A DNA stretch of 64,000 nt from CALLPQ01 sp964421675 (GCA_964421675.1 CAYQXV010000004.1:42713-106712), one strand, 5' to 3'; shown: positions 26,205 to 36,122, counted from the stretch's first letter. Notes: a model not told the origin generated them from the letters alone. Numbers and translations: made by a program.

Positions 26205-28115
26205 ATGTCGAATCACGGAAATTCTGCCCTCAATTTATCCGCTTTGCGCCGTCTTCATCGACTGCCAATGGCGGCGGTTAACCGCATCGCTGCCGGTGAG
26301 GTGGTCGAGCGCCCCGCCGCTGCGATCAAAGAACTGGTTGAAAACAGTCTAGATGCCGGTGCAACGCGCATCGATATTGAAATTACCAATGGGGGAAAAT
26401 CCGCCTTTACAGTGACCGATAATGGCTGCGGGATGGACCGCGATGAAATGCTCCTCGCCATGGAACGCCATGCAACCTCCAAATTGCAACCGGTAAATGG
26501 CGGGCATTACGACCTTACAAATATCGATACGATGGGATTTAGAGGGGAAGCCTTGCCCTCAATTGGCGCTGTTGCCCGGCTCGCCATGACATCGCGACGG
26601 CTATTAGAAAATGGCCAACCCGCGCCCGAAGCATGGTCGCTAAAGGTAAATGGCGGCACCATGGAGGAACCGCAACCGGCGGCGTTTAATGGCCATGGCA
26701 CACGCATTGAGGTGCACGATATTTTTTACGCGACCCCGGCGCGTTTGAAATTTTTAAAATCAGATACCGCCGAAAGCACTGCAATTGGTGAGAGCCTTCG
26801 CCGTCTTGCCATGGCGCGGCCAGATGTTGCCTTCTCTCTCTTATCAGGCGGGCGCAAAGTTTTTCAGTACACGGCACGTCAAAATAATTCAGAGGGTCAG
26901 TTGCGCCGCCTTGGCGAGGTGATGGGCGGGAATTTTGCCGAAAATGCATTGCCAATTGATGCGACCCGCGAGGGCGTGCGGGTAACCGGGTTTGCCGGGT
27001 TGCCGACCTATAATCGCGGCATGGCCGATAAGCAGTATCTGTTCGTCAATGGAAGGCCCGTCAAAGACCGGTTGGTCATTGGTGCGGTGAGGGGGGCTTA
27101 TGCTGATTTTCTGGCCCGTGATCGCCATCCTGTTGTTGCCCTGTTTCTGGATTGTCCGCCCGACCTTGTTGACGTGAACGTTCATCCCGCAAAAACCGAG
27201 GTTCGGTTTCGGGACGCAAGCATTGTCAGGGGGCTTTTGGTGAGCGCCCTGCGCCATGGTCTGGCGGAGGCCGGTCACCGCGCATCCACAACCACATCCG
27301 CATATGCGCTCGGCAGAATGTCGCCGGGCGGCGGCGGTGTCTCACCGCTTAATCGGCACGCCCCATTGCCCCAAAGGCCCAATCCTTTTGCGCCGTCAGC
27401 CCCTGAAATGAATTCACTATTAAATGGTGATGCAAATCCGGCGCACCCTGCGGAGGGGCTTCAGGATCGCGGGGCAGATTATCATTCGGCGCAGACGGGC
27501 ATTGACCCTGACGCTGAGGAACCGGGCGCAGATCAGTTTCCCCTAGGCGCTGCCCGCGCTCAACTACACCGTACCTATGTCGTCTCGCAAACCGCGGACG
27601 GTCTAGTTATTGTTGATCAACACGCTGCCCATGAGCGCCTCGTTTATGAAAAGATGAAAGCCGCGTTGGAGCAAAATACCGTTGCACGCCAAGGACTGTT
27701 AATCCCTGAAATCGTTGAGATGGATAGCGAAGAGATTGCATTATTATTGCAGCATACTGATGGATTTGCCGAGCTAGGATTGGTGTTCGAGCAATTTGGC
27801 GAAGACGCCATCATGGTCCGAGAAACACCGGCCATCTTAGGAGAAGTCGATGCGCGCGGTCTTTTATCGTCATTGGTTGCCGATTTAAAAACTGTCGGGC
27901 AGGGGATTGCCCTGAAAGAGCGCCTTGAAGAAGTATGCAGCTCGATGGCGTGTCATGGCTCAATCCGGGCAGGCCGGGTGATGAGCGGCGACGAGATGAA
28001 CGCATTGTTGCGCCAGATGGAATCGACCCCCCATTCGGGCCAATGTAATCATGGGCGTCCAACCTATGTGGAGCTTAAACTTGCCGATATTGAGCGTTTA
28101 TTTGGACGGCGATAA
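26205..28115 (+). CDS. mutL: DNA mismatch repair protein MutL
   Basis: A 636-residue MutL. The GHKL ATPase motifs are clear: RIAAGEVVERPAAAIKELVENSLDAG (motif I), DNGCGMDRDEM and GFRGEALPSI. VNVHPAKTEVRF closes the N-terminal domain. After a Pro-rich linker (about 370-450) the C-terminal domain has VIVDQHAAHERLVYEKM and ACHGSIRAGRVMS...STPHSGQCNHGRPTYVEL. The DQHAAHER motif resembles the nuclease-type DQHAxxER endonuclease motif, so cutting activity is possible. An in-frame GTG two codons upstream is an alternative start. Confidence 0.96.
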   Translation: MSNHGNSALNLSALRRLHRLPMAAVNRIAAGEVVERPAAAIKELVENSLDAGATRIDIEITNGGKSAFTVTDNGCGMDRDEMLLAMERHATSKLQPVNGGHYDLTNIDTMGFRGEALPSIGAVARLAMTSRRLLENGQPAPEAWSLKVNGGTMEEPQPAAFNGHGTRIEVHDIFYATPARLKFLKSDTAESTAIGESLRRLAMARPDVAFSLLSGGRKVFQYTARQNNSEGQLRRLGEVMGGNFAENALPIDATREGVRVTGFAGLPTYNRGMADKQYLFVNGRPVKDRLVIGAVRGAYADFLARDRHPVVALFLDCPPDLVDVNVHPAKTEVRFRDASIVRGLLVSALRHGLAEAGHRASTTTSAYALGRMSPGGGGVSPLNRHAPLPQRPNPFAPSAPEMNSLLNGDANPAHPAEGLQDRGADYHSAQTGIDPDAEEPGADQFPLGAARAQLHRTYVVSQTADGLVIVDQHAAHERLVYEKMKAALEQNTVARQGLLIPEIVEMDSEEIALLLQHTDGFAELGLVFEQFGEDAIMVRETPAILGEVDARGLLSSLVADLKTVGQGIALKERLEEVCSSMACHGSIRAGRVMSGDEMNALLRQMESTPHSGQCNHGRPTYVELKLADIERLFGRR

Positions 28116-28167
28116 AGACCCATCCATTTTTTGAACAAGTCTCATCAAACCACACCAAGCGAGCGCG

Positions 28168-29100
28168 CTATTCCTCGCTGGCAAGAAGCTTTTCAACTTC
28201 CAATGCAGCCATACAGCCCATACCAGCGGCGGTGACAGCTTGGCGATAAATATCGTCCGTCACATCACCGGCGGCAAAAACACCTTTAATATCGGTCTTG
28301 GTGGAATCGGGTGCGGTAACGAGATAGCCACCCTGTTTCATTTCGATTTTGTCGGTAAACAGTTCCGTTGACGGTTTGTGACCAATCGCAATGAACACGC
28401 CATCGGTTTTGCGCTCATGGGTTTCACCATTTTGCGCATGTTTCAACCGCACGCCCGTCACCCCAAGAGGGTCGGTATCGCCAAGGATTTCTTCTAAATT
28501 ATGGTCCCAAACAATTTCGACATTTTCCTTGGCAAACAGGCGGTCTTGCAAAATTTTCTCCGCACGCAGAGAATCGCGCCGGTGAACCAGCGTCACTTTA
28601 CCCGCCAGACTGGAAAGGTAGAGGGCTTCTTCAACGGCCGTATTGCCGCCGCCCACAACAACCACATCCTTGCCGCGATAGAAAAATCCATCACATGTGG
28701 CGCAGGCTGAAACGCCAAACCCTTGAAATTTCTGTTCCGACTCCAAGCCTAACCATTTGGCTTGCGCGCCTGTGGAGATGATCAAGCTTTCGGCCTCATA
28801 GAGGGTTCCGCTATCGCCAGTCAGGCGAAACGGGCGCTCGGACAGATCGACATCAGTTATCAGATCACTGACAAATTTTGTGCCCACATGCTCAGCTTGC
28901 TTTTGCATCTCTTCCATCAGCCATGGACCCTGAATGACATCAGCAAAACCGGGATAATTCTCAACATCGGTTGTGATGGTCATCTGACCACCAGGTTGCA
29001 GACCGTGGACCAGAACCGGCTCTAGACCCGCTCTTGCCGTATAGATGGCTGCTGTCAGACCGGCGGGACCAGACCCGAGAATTAGAACACGCGATTTCAT
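28168..29100 (-). CDS. trxB: Thioredoxin reductase
   Basis: A 310-residue low-molecular-weight thioredoxin reductase. FAD motif ILGSGPAGLTAAIY, redox-active CATC in SACATCDGFFY, NADPH motif VVGGGNTAVEEAL and the C-terminal FAD motif GVFAAGDVTDDIYRQ are all intact. It transfers electrons from NADPH to thioredoxin. Convergent with mutL. Confidence 0.97.
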   Translation of the reverse strand: MKSRVLILGSGPAGLTAAIYTARAGLEPVLVHGLQPGGQMTITTDVENYPGFADVIQGPWLMEEMQKQAEHVGTKFVSDLITDVDLSERPFRLTGDSGTLYEAESLIISTGAQAKWLGLESEQKFQGFGVSACATCDGFFYRGKDVVVVGGGNTAVEEALYLSSLAGKVTLVHRRDSLRAEKILQDRLFAKENVEIVWDHNLEEILGDTDPLGVTGVRLKHAQNGETHERKTDGVFIAIGHKPSTELFTDKIEMKQGGYLVTAPDSTKTDIKGVFAAGDVTDDIYRQAVTAAGMGCMAALEVEKLLASEE

Positions 29101-29342
29101 GGAAAAGCCTTTAATCTATGATGGAATTTATAAGACCCGTTATCTAGAGATTTGTGAGACGCATCACAAGAGGGAGGCGCTTACTTGGGAAAACTGGCAA
29201 GGGTAAATGGGGCGGGGGAAAATGGGCGAGGGCGCAAAACGGGAAATTAACACCCGCTTCCCATTGTCCCGTCGATCTCGGATTGAAAACCTGCTACCCT
29301 TGGAGCTGATCGAATGTCGCAGCCTAGATGGAAGAAAACTTG

Positions 29343-30251
29343 ATGTCCTCACCGCGTTTGAGTTTGTTGTTAATGCTGATCCTGGTCGCGTGCAGCGGGC
29401 CGGGACAAACCCAGGCGAGCCCGGCGGGCAATGGCGAACAAACTTCGGTGCAGGACACCAAAAACACGCCATCACCAACACCGCCCTCTGCGCAAGCTGA
29501 TGCGAGCGCGGCCCCTCAGCTCGTGCGCTACGACTTTCGGATCATTGATAGTTTTCCCCATGATGAGAACGCCTTCACCCAGGGCTTTTTGTTTCATGAC
29601 GGGCATTTTTACGAGAGCACAGGACAATATGGGCAATCGTCTATTCGCAAGATTGTGCCCGGCACCGGGGAAATTGTGCGCCAACGCGCCCTCGATGCAG
29701 CTGTGTTTGGCGAGGGCATGGCATTGGTCAATGACCGATTGGTCTCGCTAAGCTGGAAATCAGGAAAAGGGTTTGTTCATCAACTTGATGATTTTACGCC
29801 CTTGGACGGTTTTTCTTATGCCGGTGAGGGATGGGGGCTGACCTATGATGGCAACCGCCTGATTATGAGTGATGGCAGCGCGACATTGCGGTTTCTCGAT
29901 CCTGAGACCTTCCGCGAAATCGTTCAGGTTTCGGTTACCTTAAACGGCAAACCTATTCGCAATATCAATGAGCTGGAATGGGTGGAGTGGGAAGGAAAGC
30001 CGAGACTATTTGCAAATCTTTGGCAGACCGACTGGATTGCCATTATTGATCCGGATACGGGCATAATTGTGGGACTCGTCGATCTCAGTAAAATTCTGAC
30101 ATCTGCACAGCGCGCCGCCCTTAATGACCCTTACAATGCAAATAAAGTGCTCAATGGAATCGCCTATGATTCCCAAAATAACCGGCTATTCGTAACCGGC
30201 AAGCAATGGCCAAAGGTGTTTGAAATCACCTTGCAAGCGCGCCCGGAATAG
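29343..30251 (+). CDS. Glutaminyl-peptide cyclotransferase, lipoprotein form
   Basis: A 302-residue protein of the plant/bacterial-type glutaminyl cyclase family (five-bladed beta-propeller), which forms N-terminal pyroglutamate. The start is MSSPRLSLLLMLILVACSG with lipobox VAC, so it would be a periplasmic lipoprotein. Family segments include FPHDENAFTQGFLFHDGHFYESTGQYGQSS, GEGMAL, EGWGLTYDG and LNGIAYD near the end. GGAAG precedes the chosen ATG; a further in-frame ATG (29328) would disrupt the signal peptide. Confidence 0.88.
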   Translation: MSSPRLSLLLMLILVACSGPGQTQASPAGNGEQTSVQDTKNTPSPTPPSAQADASAAPQLVRYDFRIIDSFPHDENAFTQGFLFHDGHFYESTGQYGQSSIRKIVPGTGEIVRQRALDAAVFGEGMALVNDRLVSLSWKSGKGFVHQLDDFTPLDGFSYAGEGWGLTYDGNRLIMSDGSATLRFLDPETFREIVQVSVTLNGKPIRNINELEWVEWEGKPRLFANLWQTDWIAIIDPDTGIIVGLVDLSKILTSAQRAALNDPYNANKVLNGIAYDSQNNRLFVTGKQWPKVFEITLQARPE

Positions 30252-30449
30252 CTCAAAATATAGTGCAAAAATCTTCTATAAGGTATTGATATTGAATGAT
30301 TTTGTGCCCGACTTAATGCGGTGACCAAACGCCATTCAATGGTCATATTTTCCTTGTAAATTTCACTTACTATTTATCCAATAGAGTTAAGCTCCCCGCG
30401 TGGCTGGAAACGGTCATGGTGTTAATAGGGTGAGCAGCAAGGGCAATTT

Positions 30450-32330
30450 ATGTTTGTAGTATCATTGGTCGGAAACACATCTAGCTTTACCACCACGACG
30501 ATTTCGCAAATTATTCAAACCGCACAATCAGCCGCAGACTATTGGTCCCGATATCTCGACTTGCGCGGACAGTCGATTGAAATCCAGCTCGAAATCACAG
30601 ATCTAGATTCTGGTGTATTAGCTGCCGCAGGACCGGGAGATTTCGTTCCTTTAGGCCCGCAAGATGGATTTTCAAACGTCCTTCGCGCTGGAACCATCCA
30701 TGAAATTTTGACCGGTGTCGATCCGAACGGATCTCAGCCTGATATTTTTGTCGATATTAGCCGCGAGGTATTACAGGATAATGATTACTTCCTTGGCGAT
30801 TTTTCTAACGACAATGTACCCTTTAATCAGTTTGATTTATTCTCAACACTCGTGCACGAATATGCCCACGGTCTTGGCTTTTTCTCATTCCGTACACCAG
30901 ATGTACCCGATAACAATTCTGTTGCCACGATAGACCTTCTCATTCAGACAGCGGGATCAACCGGGTTTCAATTTATTGGTGAGAATGCCCAAGAGGTCTT
31001 TGGCGGACCAGTTCCCTTTAGTTCGGGCGATCCAAGCCATACAGCGCAATTTTTAAACGGAATATTGGGCCCATTCATTTCGCCGGGCAGCAGAATTCCG
31101 CTCTCGCCGCTCGATATCGCTATCTTTCAAGATTTAGATATCCCTATTTTTGAGGCCTCCCAGGGGAACGATACCTTGTCTGGCTTCATTGCGGTTGATG
31201 ACAATGTTGAGCTTCTGGGCGGAAACGATTCCTATGAAGGGCTGAGCGGCAATGATTTGGTCAATGGTGGGTCTGGCTCTGATACGCTGAATGGCGATGA
31301 GGGCAATGACACGCTTCTTGGCGGTATGGGGCAAGATATTCTAACCGGCGGGGCCGGAAACGACAGCCTGGACGGCGGCTCTAATCTCGACACCATTTTT
31401 GGCGGCGCGGGCAATGACACCATATTGGGTCGCAGCGGCGCCGACCAAATCGATGCGGGCGAGGGCAATAATCTGGTGGATGCCGCCGGTGGTTTTGATG
31501 TGATTACGACCGGCAGCGGCAATGATACGATCGATTCAGGGATTGGCGCTGACCAGATTAATTCTGGTGCCGGGGACGATAGGATCGTTACTGGGACCAA
31601 TCTCGACTCGGTGAATGCCGGTGACGGCAATGACACCGTCATCGCAGCCAGCGGCGCCGACACAATTGATGGCGGTCAGGGCAATGATAATATTAGCGCC
31701 GGTGCCGGATTTGACGTGATCACCGGCGGGCAGGGCAATGATACTATTGAAGGCGGTATTGGCCGCGATACCATTACCGGCGATGATGGTAATGATGTCC
31801 TGAATGGGGGATCAAACTTGGATAATATTGCTGGCGGTGCGGGCGATGACACCATTGCCGGGGGTAGTGGATCGGACACAATTGACGGCGGGACTGGCGC
31901 TGATGTTATTACCGCGGGCGGCGGATTTGATGTGGTAACCGCTGGTGCCGGCAATGACCGGGTCACAGGCGGCATTGGCGCGGATAATATTGATGGCGGC
32001 GCGGGAAATGATACGATTGATGGGGGCACTAATCTTGATGTCATTACGGGCGGTGCGGGAAATGACTTGCTCACCGGTGGCAGCGGGGGCGATACGTTCA
32101 TTTTTGCCAATAATTTTGGCAATGATGCCATCACCGATTTCAACCCAAATGCAATTACGCCAGAACGAATCGATCTCAATCAGGTATCTGAGATCACCAG
32201 TTTTGCCGATCTTGTTGCCAATCACCTGACAGATATTGGCGGAAATGCAGTGATTACGGCAGGCGCCAACACGATTACCTTAAACGGTGTGGCGAGCACC
32301 GATCTAAGCGCGGATGACTTTATTTTTTAG
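30450..32330 (+). CDS. Secreted RTX calcium-binding protein with metzincin-like N-terminus
   Basis: A 626-residue protein with no Sec signal peptide. The N-terminal domain (1-240) contains HEYAHGLGF (136-144), a zinc-protease HExxHxxG motif, but the expected third ligand position (146) is Ser rather than His/Asp. Residues about 245-560 are tandem nonapeptide RTX repeats (GGxGNDxI type) that fold into a calcium-bound beta-roll. The C-terminus (DFNPNAITPERIDL, then SADDFIF) is a typical type I secretion signal region. No ABC exporter genes are in the window. From 312 on, the repeats are ordered in a 72-residue super-repeat. It could be a protease with another third ligand, or an inactive surface protein. 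Confidence 0.88.
   Translation: MFVVSLVGNTSSFTTTTISQIIQTAQSAADYWSRYLDLRGQSIEIQLEITDLDSGVLAAAGPGDFVPLGPQDGFSNVLRAGTIHEILTGVDPNGSQPDIFVDISREVLQDNDYFLGDFSNDNVPFNQFDLFSTLVHEYAHGLGFFSFRTPDVPDNNSVATIDLLIQTAGSTGFQFIGENAQEVFGGPVPFSSGDPSHTAQFLNGILGPFISPGSRIPLSPLDIAIFQDLDIPIFEASQGNDTLSGFIAVDDNVELLGGNDSYEGLSGNDLVNGGSGSDTLNGDEGNDTLLGGMGQDILTGGAGNDSLDGGSNLDTIFGGAGNDTILGRSGADQIDAGEGNNLVDAAGGFDVITTGSGNDTIDSGIGADQINSGAGDDRIVTGTNLDSVNAGDGNDTVIAASGADTIDGGQGNDNISAGAGFDVITGGQGNDTIEGGIGRDTITGDDGNDVLNGGSNLDNIAGGAGDDTIAGGSGSDTIDGGTGADVITAGGGFDVVTAGAGNDRVTGGIGADNIDGGAGNDTIDGGTNLDVITGGAGNDLLTGGSGGDTFIFANNFGNDAITDFNPNAITPERIDLNQVSEITSFADLVANHLTDIGGNAVITAGANTITLNGVASTDLSADDFIF
31383..32084. repeat. 216-bp (72-residue) super-repeat inside the RTX gene
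   Basis: Four kinds of 18-residue double RTX units follow one another in fixed order, starting NLD, G(A/R/S)D, GFD and G(A/R)D. The NLD unit begins at 31383, 31599, 31815 and 32031, exactly 216 bases apart. Three full cycles plus one extra NLD unit are present. The copies have drifted from one another in DNA sequence while the order is kept. Confidence 0.9.
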
Positions 32331-32435
32331 AATTTGGCGAGATCACGCAATCTGATGAATTTTGCAGAACAAAGTTCTTGCCAGATTGTCAAAAAATCGT
32401 CATGAAGCGCGCGAGTATTGCAGGGAACGCGCAAA

Positions 32436-33380
32436 ATGAAGTTAATTGCTGGTAACTCAAATCCCGCATTGAGCGCTGATATTGGAGCGCATCTTTCAAC
32501 GGCGCTATGTAAAGCCGAAATCAAGACGTTTAAAGACGGTGAAGTCTTCGTTGAGATTGAAGAAAATGTGCGCGGAGAGGATGTGTTTGTCATCCAATCC
32601 ACTTCCAATCCTGCCAATGATAATCTCATGGAATTGTTGATTACCATTGACGCATTAACCCGCGCATCGGCGAGCCGAATTACGGCGGTTATTCCCTATT
32701 TTGGCTATGCCCGTCAGGATCGAAAAGCGGGACCCAGAACGCCGATTTCCGCCAAGCTGGTCGCAAATCTGATTACGACCGCAGGCGCAGACCGGGTTTT
32801 AACCGTCGACCTTCATGCGGGCCAAATTCAGGGCTTTTTCGATATCCCAACCGATAATCTATATGCGGTTAAAGTCTTCGAGCAATCAATCCGTCGCCAC
32901 CACAATGATAATCTCGATGATGTCATGGTTGTGTCTCCTGATGTTGGCGGCGTTGTGCGCGCCCGCGCGCTCGCCAAACGTCTCAATGGTGCAGCCCTTG
33001 CGATTGTTGATAAACGCCGCGAGCGGGCCGGTGTCTCCGAAGTGATGAACATTATCGGTGAAGTCAAAGACATGCATTGCGTGCTGTTTGACGATATCGT
33101 CGATAGTGGCGGCACCCTTTGCAATGCAGCCGAACAATTAATGTCCGAAGGCGCAAAAAGCGTGTCAGCCTACGTGACGCACGGTGTTCTATCGGGGCAA
33201 GCGGTTGAGCGCGTCACCAAGTCTGACGCGCTGACACAGCTTGTGACAACTGATTCGATTGGGGCAACGCAAGAGGTTTCGCAATGCGCAAAAATTGAGC
33301 GCGCATCGATCTCAACACTTCTTGCTGAAGCAATTCGTCGAATTGCCAATGAAGAATCAGTGTCCAGTCTGTTTGAATAG
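32436..33380 (+). CDS. prs: Ribose-phosphate pyrophosphokinase
   Basis: A 314-residue PRPP synthetase, making PRPP from ribose-5-phosphate and ATP. Motifs: MKLIAGNSNPALSADIGAHL start, DGEVFVEIEENVRG, PYFGYARQDRK, the flexible loop DKRRERAGVSEVMNIIG and the PRPP-binding VLFDDIVDSGGTL. The ATG at 32436 with AGGGAA upstream gives the standard N-terminus; earlier in-frame codons do not. Confidence 0.96.
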   Translation: MKLIAGNSNPALSADIGAHLSTALCKAEIKTFKDGEVFVEIEENVRGEDVFVIQSTSNPANDNLMELLITIDALTRASASRITAVIPYFGYARQDRKAGPRTPISAKLVANLITTAGADRVLTVDLHAGQIQGFFDIPTDNLYAVKVFEQSIRRHHNDNLDDVMVVSPDVGGVVRARALAKRLNGAALAIVDKRRERAGVSEVMNIIGEVKDMHCVLFDDIVDSGGTLCNAAEQLMSEGAKSVSAYVTHGVLSGQAVERVTKSDALTQLVTTDSIGATQEVSQCAKIERASISTLLAEAIRRIANEESVSSLFE

Positions 33381-33445
33381 GTTTTATTGCTGTAAGCTTG
33401 CGATAAATCTGAAGGTTCAGAAAAACCGGGAATGAGGCCTTTGCA

Positions 33446-34006
33446 ATGGCGATGATGCTAACATTTGCTCGGTTTGCGCTCATTATCCCGTTTATTATTC
33501 TATTTTATACCTCATGGCGCTGGTCGCTGACGTTGGCCCTGATTATTTTTATTGTGGCGGCTATTACCGACTTTCTCGATGGATATGTGGCGAGAGCCCG
33601 CGGCGAGGAAAGCGTGCTCGGCGCTGCGCTCGATCCTCTTGCGGACAAGGTTTTAACCGTCTGCGCGACGATTATCCTGATCGATATTGGTCAGTTAGGC
33701 GGTTTTACCGTGATTGGCGCACTCATCATTGTCTTGCGGGAGGTTTGGATCGCGGGACTACGCGAAGCCGTTGTCGGGCAGGGCGGCAGCTTGCCGGTTA
33801 CCAAGCTGGCGAAATGGAAAACAACGTTTCAGTTCATCGCTTATGCTGGGTTGATTGCCATCGTGCCAGGCGGATTTTTCTCATTGTTCTCAGTAACGGG
33901 GCTTCAAACCATAGTGATGGGTCTGTTCTGGACCAGTGTTGTCCTTACATTTTGGACCGGCGCAGATTATACTGTCCGCGCGATCAGCTTTTTACGCCGA
34001 CAATAG
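33446..34006 (+). CDS. pgsA: CDP-diacylglycerol-glycerol-3-phosphate 3-phosphatidyltransferase
   Basis: A 186-residue CDP-alcohol phosphatidyltransferase with the complete signature DGYVARARGEESVLGAALDPLADKV (DGx2ARx8Gx3Dx3D), in the first cytosolic loop of a multi-helix membrane protein. PgsA is assigned by size and by REVWIAGLREAV after the third helix, a segment typical of the phosphatidylglycerophosphate branch. It commits CDP-DAG to phosphatidylglycerol synthesis. Confidence 0.9.
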   Translation: MAMMLTFARFALIIPFIILFYTSWRWSLTLALIIFIVAAITDFLDGYVARARGEESVLGAALDPLADKVLTVCATIILIDIGQLGGFTVIGALIIVLREVWIAGLREAVVGQGGSLPVTKLAKWKTTFQFIAYAGLIAIVPGGFFSLFSVTGLQTIVMGLFWTSVVLTFWTGADYTVRAISFLRRQ

Positions 34007-34066
34007 ACACTGCGTGCGGCCCCTAAAGCGCTTTTTGCATAAGAATTCAGCAATGAGGTCTGACCA

Positions 34067-34792
34067 TTGGGAAAACCATCATCCACACCTTCCCCTCAAA
34101 CCGGGGTTTTAGATGAAAGTGCACCGCACATTCTGGTGGTGGACGATGATGATCGGATCCGCACACTCTTACATCGATATTTATCTGAAAATGGCGGCTA
34201 TCGAACGAGCATAGCGAGTGATTCGCTCGAAGCGCGGCGCCTGTTGGGAACAATCGATTTTGATTTATTGATTCTCGATGTGATGATGCCCGGTGAGTCT
34301 GGATTTGATCTGACCGAAAAAGTGCGCGCCGCATCCAATGTTCCCATCTTACTCCTTACCGCGCGCGGCCTGCCGGAGGACCGAATTGAAGGGTTGGAGC
34401 GCGGGGCCGACGACTATCTTCCCAAACCGTTTGAGCCTAGAGAGCTTCTTTTGCGCGTTGGTGCATTATTGCGGCGCTCAAAACCGCAACGAGAAAAACA
34501 ACGCGAAATCACATTTGGCGATTGCCGGTTTGAACCTGAGCGCGGAGAGCTGCGCAGAGGCGGCGACCTTGTAAAACTCACCTCAAGCGAACTTGCACTC
34601 TTGCGGGCTTTGTCGCGCAAGCCCGGCGATGTCGTATCGCGCTCCGCACTCGCCATGCAGACAGAAACCGCGCTTGAACGCTCGATCGATGTTCAGGTGA
34701 CGCGGCTGCGCAAAAAGATCGAAGATGATCCGCGCACCCCCATCTATCTGCAAACAATTCGTGGTGTTGGCTACACATTAATGGCCGATTAG
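34067..34792 (+). CDS. ompR: OmpR-type response regulator
   Basis: A 241-residue two-domain regulator. Receiver domain: HILVVDDDDRIRTLL acidic cluster, phospho-acceptor Asp in LLILDVMMPGESG, and the conserved Lys in DYLPKPFEPREL. The C-terminal winged helix (about 145-240) ends with IYLQTIRGVGYTL, typical of the OmpR/PhoB family. The start codon is TTG with GAGG about 10 bases upstream; no in-frame ATG precedes the receiver domain. The kinase gene follows 12 bases later. Confidence 0.9.
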   Translation: MGKPSSTPSPQTGVLDESAPHILVVDDDDRIRTLLHRYLSENGGYRTSIASDSLEARRLLGTIDFDLLILDVMMPGESGFDLTEKVRAASNVPILLLTARGLPEDRIEGLERGADDYLPKPFEPRELLLRVGALLRRSKPQREKQREITFGDCRFEPERGELRRGGDLVKLTSSELALLRALSRKPGDVVSRSALAMQTETALERSIDVQVTRLRKKIEDDPRTPIYLQTIRGVGYTLMAD

Positions 34793-34804
34793 GAAAGGGG
34801 AGAA

Positions 34805-36118
34805 ATGCTTCGACGCTACCTTCCCAAAAGTCTTTATGCGCGCACCGTGCTTATTGTTATTCTGCCCATCTTTTTGATGCAGGCATTCGTTACCTATTTT
34901 TTCTTTGATAGGCATTGGGATTTGGTGACCGCAAATTTATCAGCCAATGTCGCCGGGCAAATCGCGCTTTTGACGGATGAATACGAAAATGCAGAGGACG
35001 GCGAAGAACGCGCTTCAATTTTCGCCGCCGCCGCAGATGATTTGCAAATGCCCATTCGCTACGAGCCGGAACGGCAATTGCCTGAAAATGACAAACTCTC
35101 CGTTTTCAATGTCTATAATTCTGCCTTTGACCGGGAACTGAAGTCTCGGCTCGAGCATGCCTATTGGTTTGATACATCCAGTTGGCCCGCTTATGTAGAA
35201 GTCAGGGTACAGATGGATGATGGATATTTGGTTTTTCTTCCTTTACGTGAGCGGGTTTTTGCAACCACTGGTCCGATCTTTGTGCTCTGGATGATTGGCG
35301 TTACAATCCTGTTGGGATGGATCGCGATTATCTTTTTGCGAAATCAGGTGCGGTCGATACTGCGATTGGCAACGGCGGCGGAAGCGTTTGGACGCGGAAC
35401 CGATGCGCCGGACTATCGCCCGACCGGGGCCACAGAAGTGCGCCGCGCGGGCTATGCCTTTATCGCGATGCGCGAGCGGATCAAGCGCCAAATCCGCCAG
35501 CGCACTGATATGTTGGCCGGTGTTAGTCATGATCTGCGCACGCCATTGACGCGGCTTAAGCTGTCTCTTGCCATGTTAAAGCAAACGCCTGAAGTGTTGG
35601 AAACGCGCCAGGACGTTGATGAAATGGAGCGCATGCTTGATGGATATCTTGCATTTGTTCGCAATCAGGCAACTGATGAAGAAACGCAAACATTAAAATT
35701 ATCATCCTTTCTTAGCGATATGGCAACGCGCATGGAGCGGGCCGGGCGTCCTATAAATTTGACCATCCCCGACAATAATAGTCACTTGAATATTCGTGTC
35801 AGTGCGGTTCGCCGGGCAATTGAGAACCTGTTGAACAATGCCCATAATCACGGCGAAAATGTTTGGTTATCAGCAAACATCACGGACCAAAATGTTGAGC
35901 TGATTATTGATGATGACGGCCCGGGAATTGATCCTGAACATTATGAAGATGTTTTCAAACCCTTTACCCGTCTTGATGAAGCGCGCAATCAAAATCAAAC
36001 CGGTGTCGGATTAGGCCTTTCTGTCGTGCGTGATGTTTCGCGCAGTCACGGCGGGGATATTCGGTTAGGAAAGGCCCCTCAGGGCGGGTTGCGGGCAATT
36101 TTCGCGCTTCCAATTTAA
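34805..36118 (+). CDS. envZ: EnvZ-type sensor histidine kinase
   Basis: A 437-residue kinase: membrane helix about 11-32, periplasmic sensor (about 33-155), second helix about 157-177, HAMP, then the HisKA dimerisation domain with phospho-acceptor His in AGVSHDLRTPLTRLKLSLAM and an HATPase domain (NLLNNAHNHGENV, DDGPGIDPEH, GVGLGLSVVRDVSRSHGG). The histidine context SHDLRTPLTRL is typical of EnvZ. It forms a two-component pair with the upstream OmpR-like gene; the signal is not known. Confidence 0.92.
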   Translation: MLRRYLPKSLYARTVLIVILPIFLMQAFVTYFFFDRHWDLVTANLSANVAGQIALLTDEYENAEDGEERASIFAAAADDLQMPIRYEPERQLPENDKLSVFNVYNSAFDRELKSRLEHAYWFDTSSWPAYVEVRVQMDDGYLVFLPLRERVFATTGPIFVLWMIGVTILLGWIAIIFLRNQVRSILRLATAAEAFGRGTDAPDYRPTGATEVRRAGYAFIAMRERIKRQIRQRTDMLAGVSHDLRTPLTRLKLSLAMLKQTPEVLETRQDVDEMERMLDGYLAFVRNQATDEETQTLKLSSFLSDMATRMERAGRPINLTIPDNNSHLNIRVSAVRRAIENLLNNAHNHGENVWLSANITDQNVELIIDDDGPGIDPEHYEDVFKPFTRLDEARNQNQTGVGLGLSVVRDVSRSHGGDIRLGKAPQGGLRAIFALPI

Positions 36119-36122
36119 TCCT

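Noticed and set aside
31232..32179. Long minus-strand open frames opposite the RTX gene
   Set aside because: They arise from the repeated GGC/GAT codon pattern; the plus strand has the family signature and secretion signal.
33514..34026. 170-codon plus-strand ORF
   Set aside because: Out-of-frame shadow of pgsA, which carries the CDP-alcohol phosphotransferase signature.
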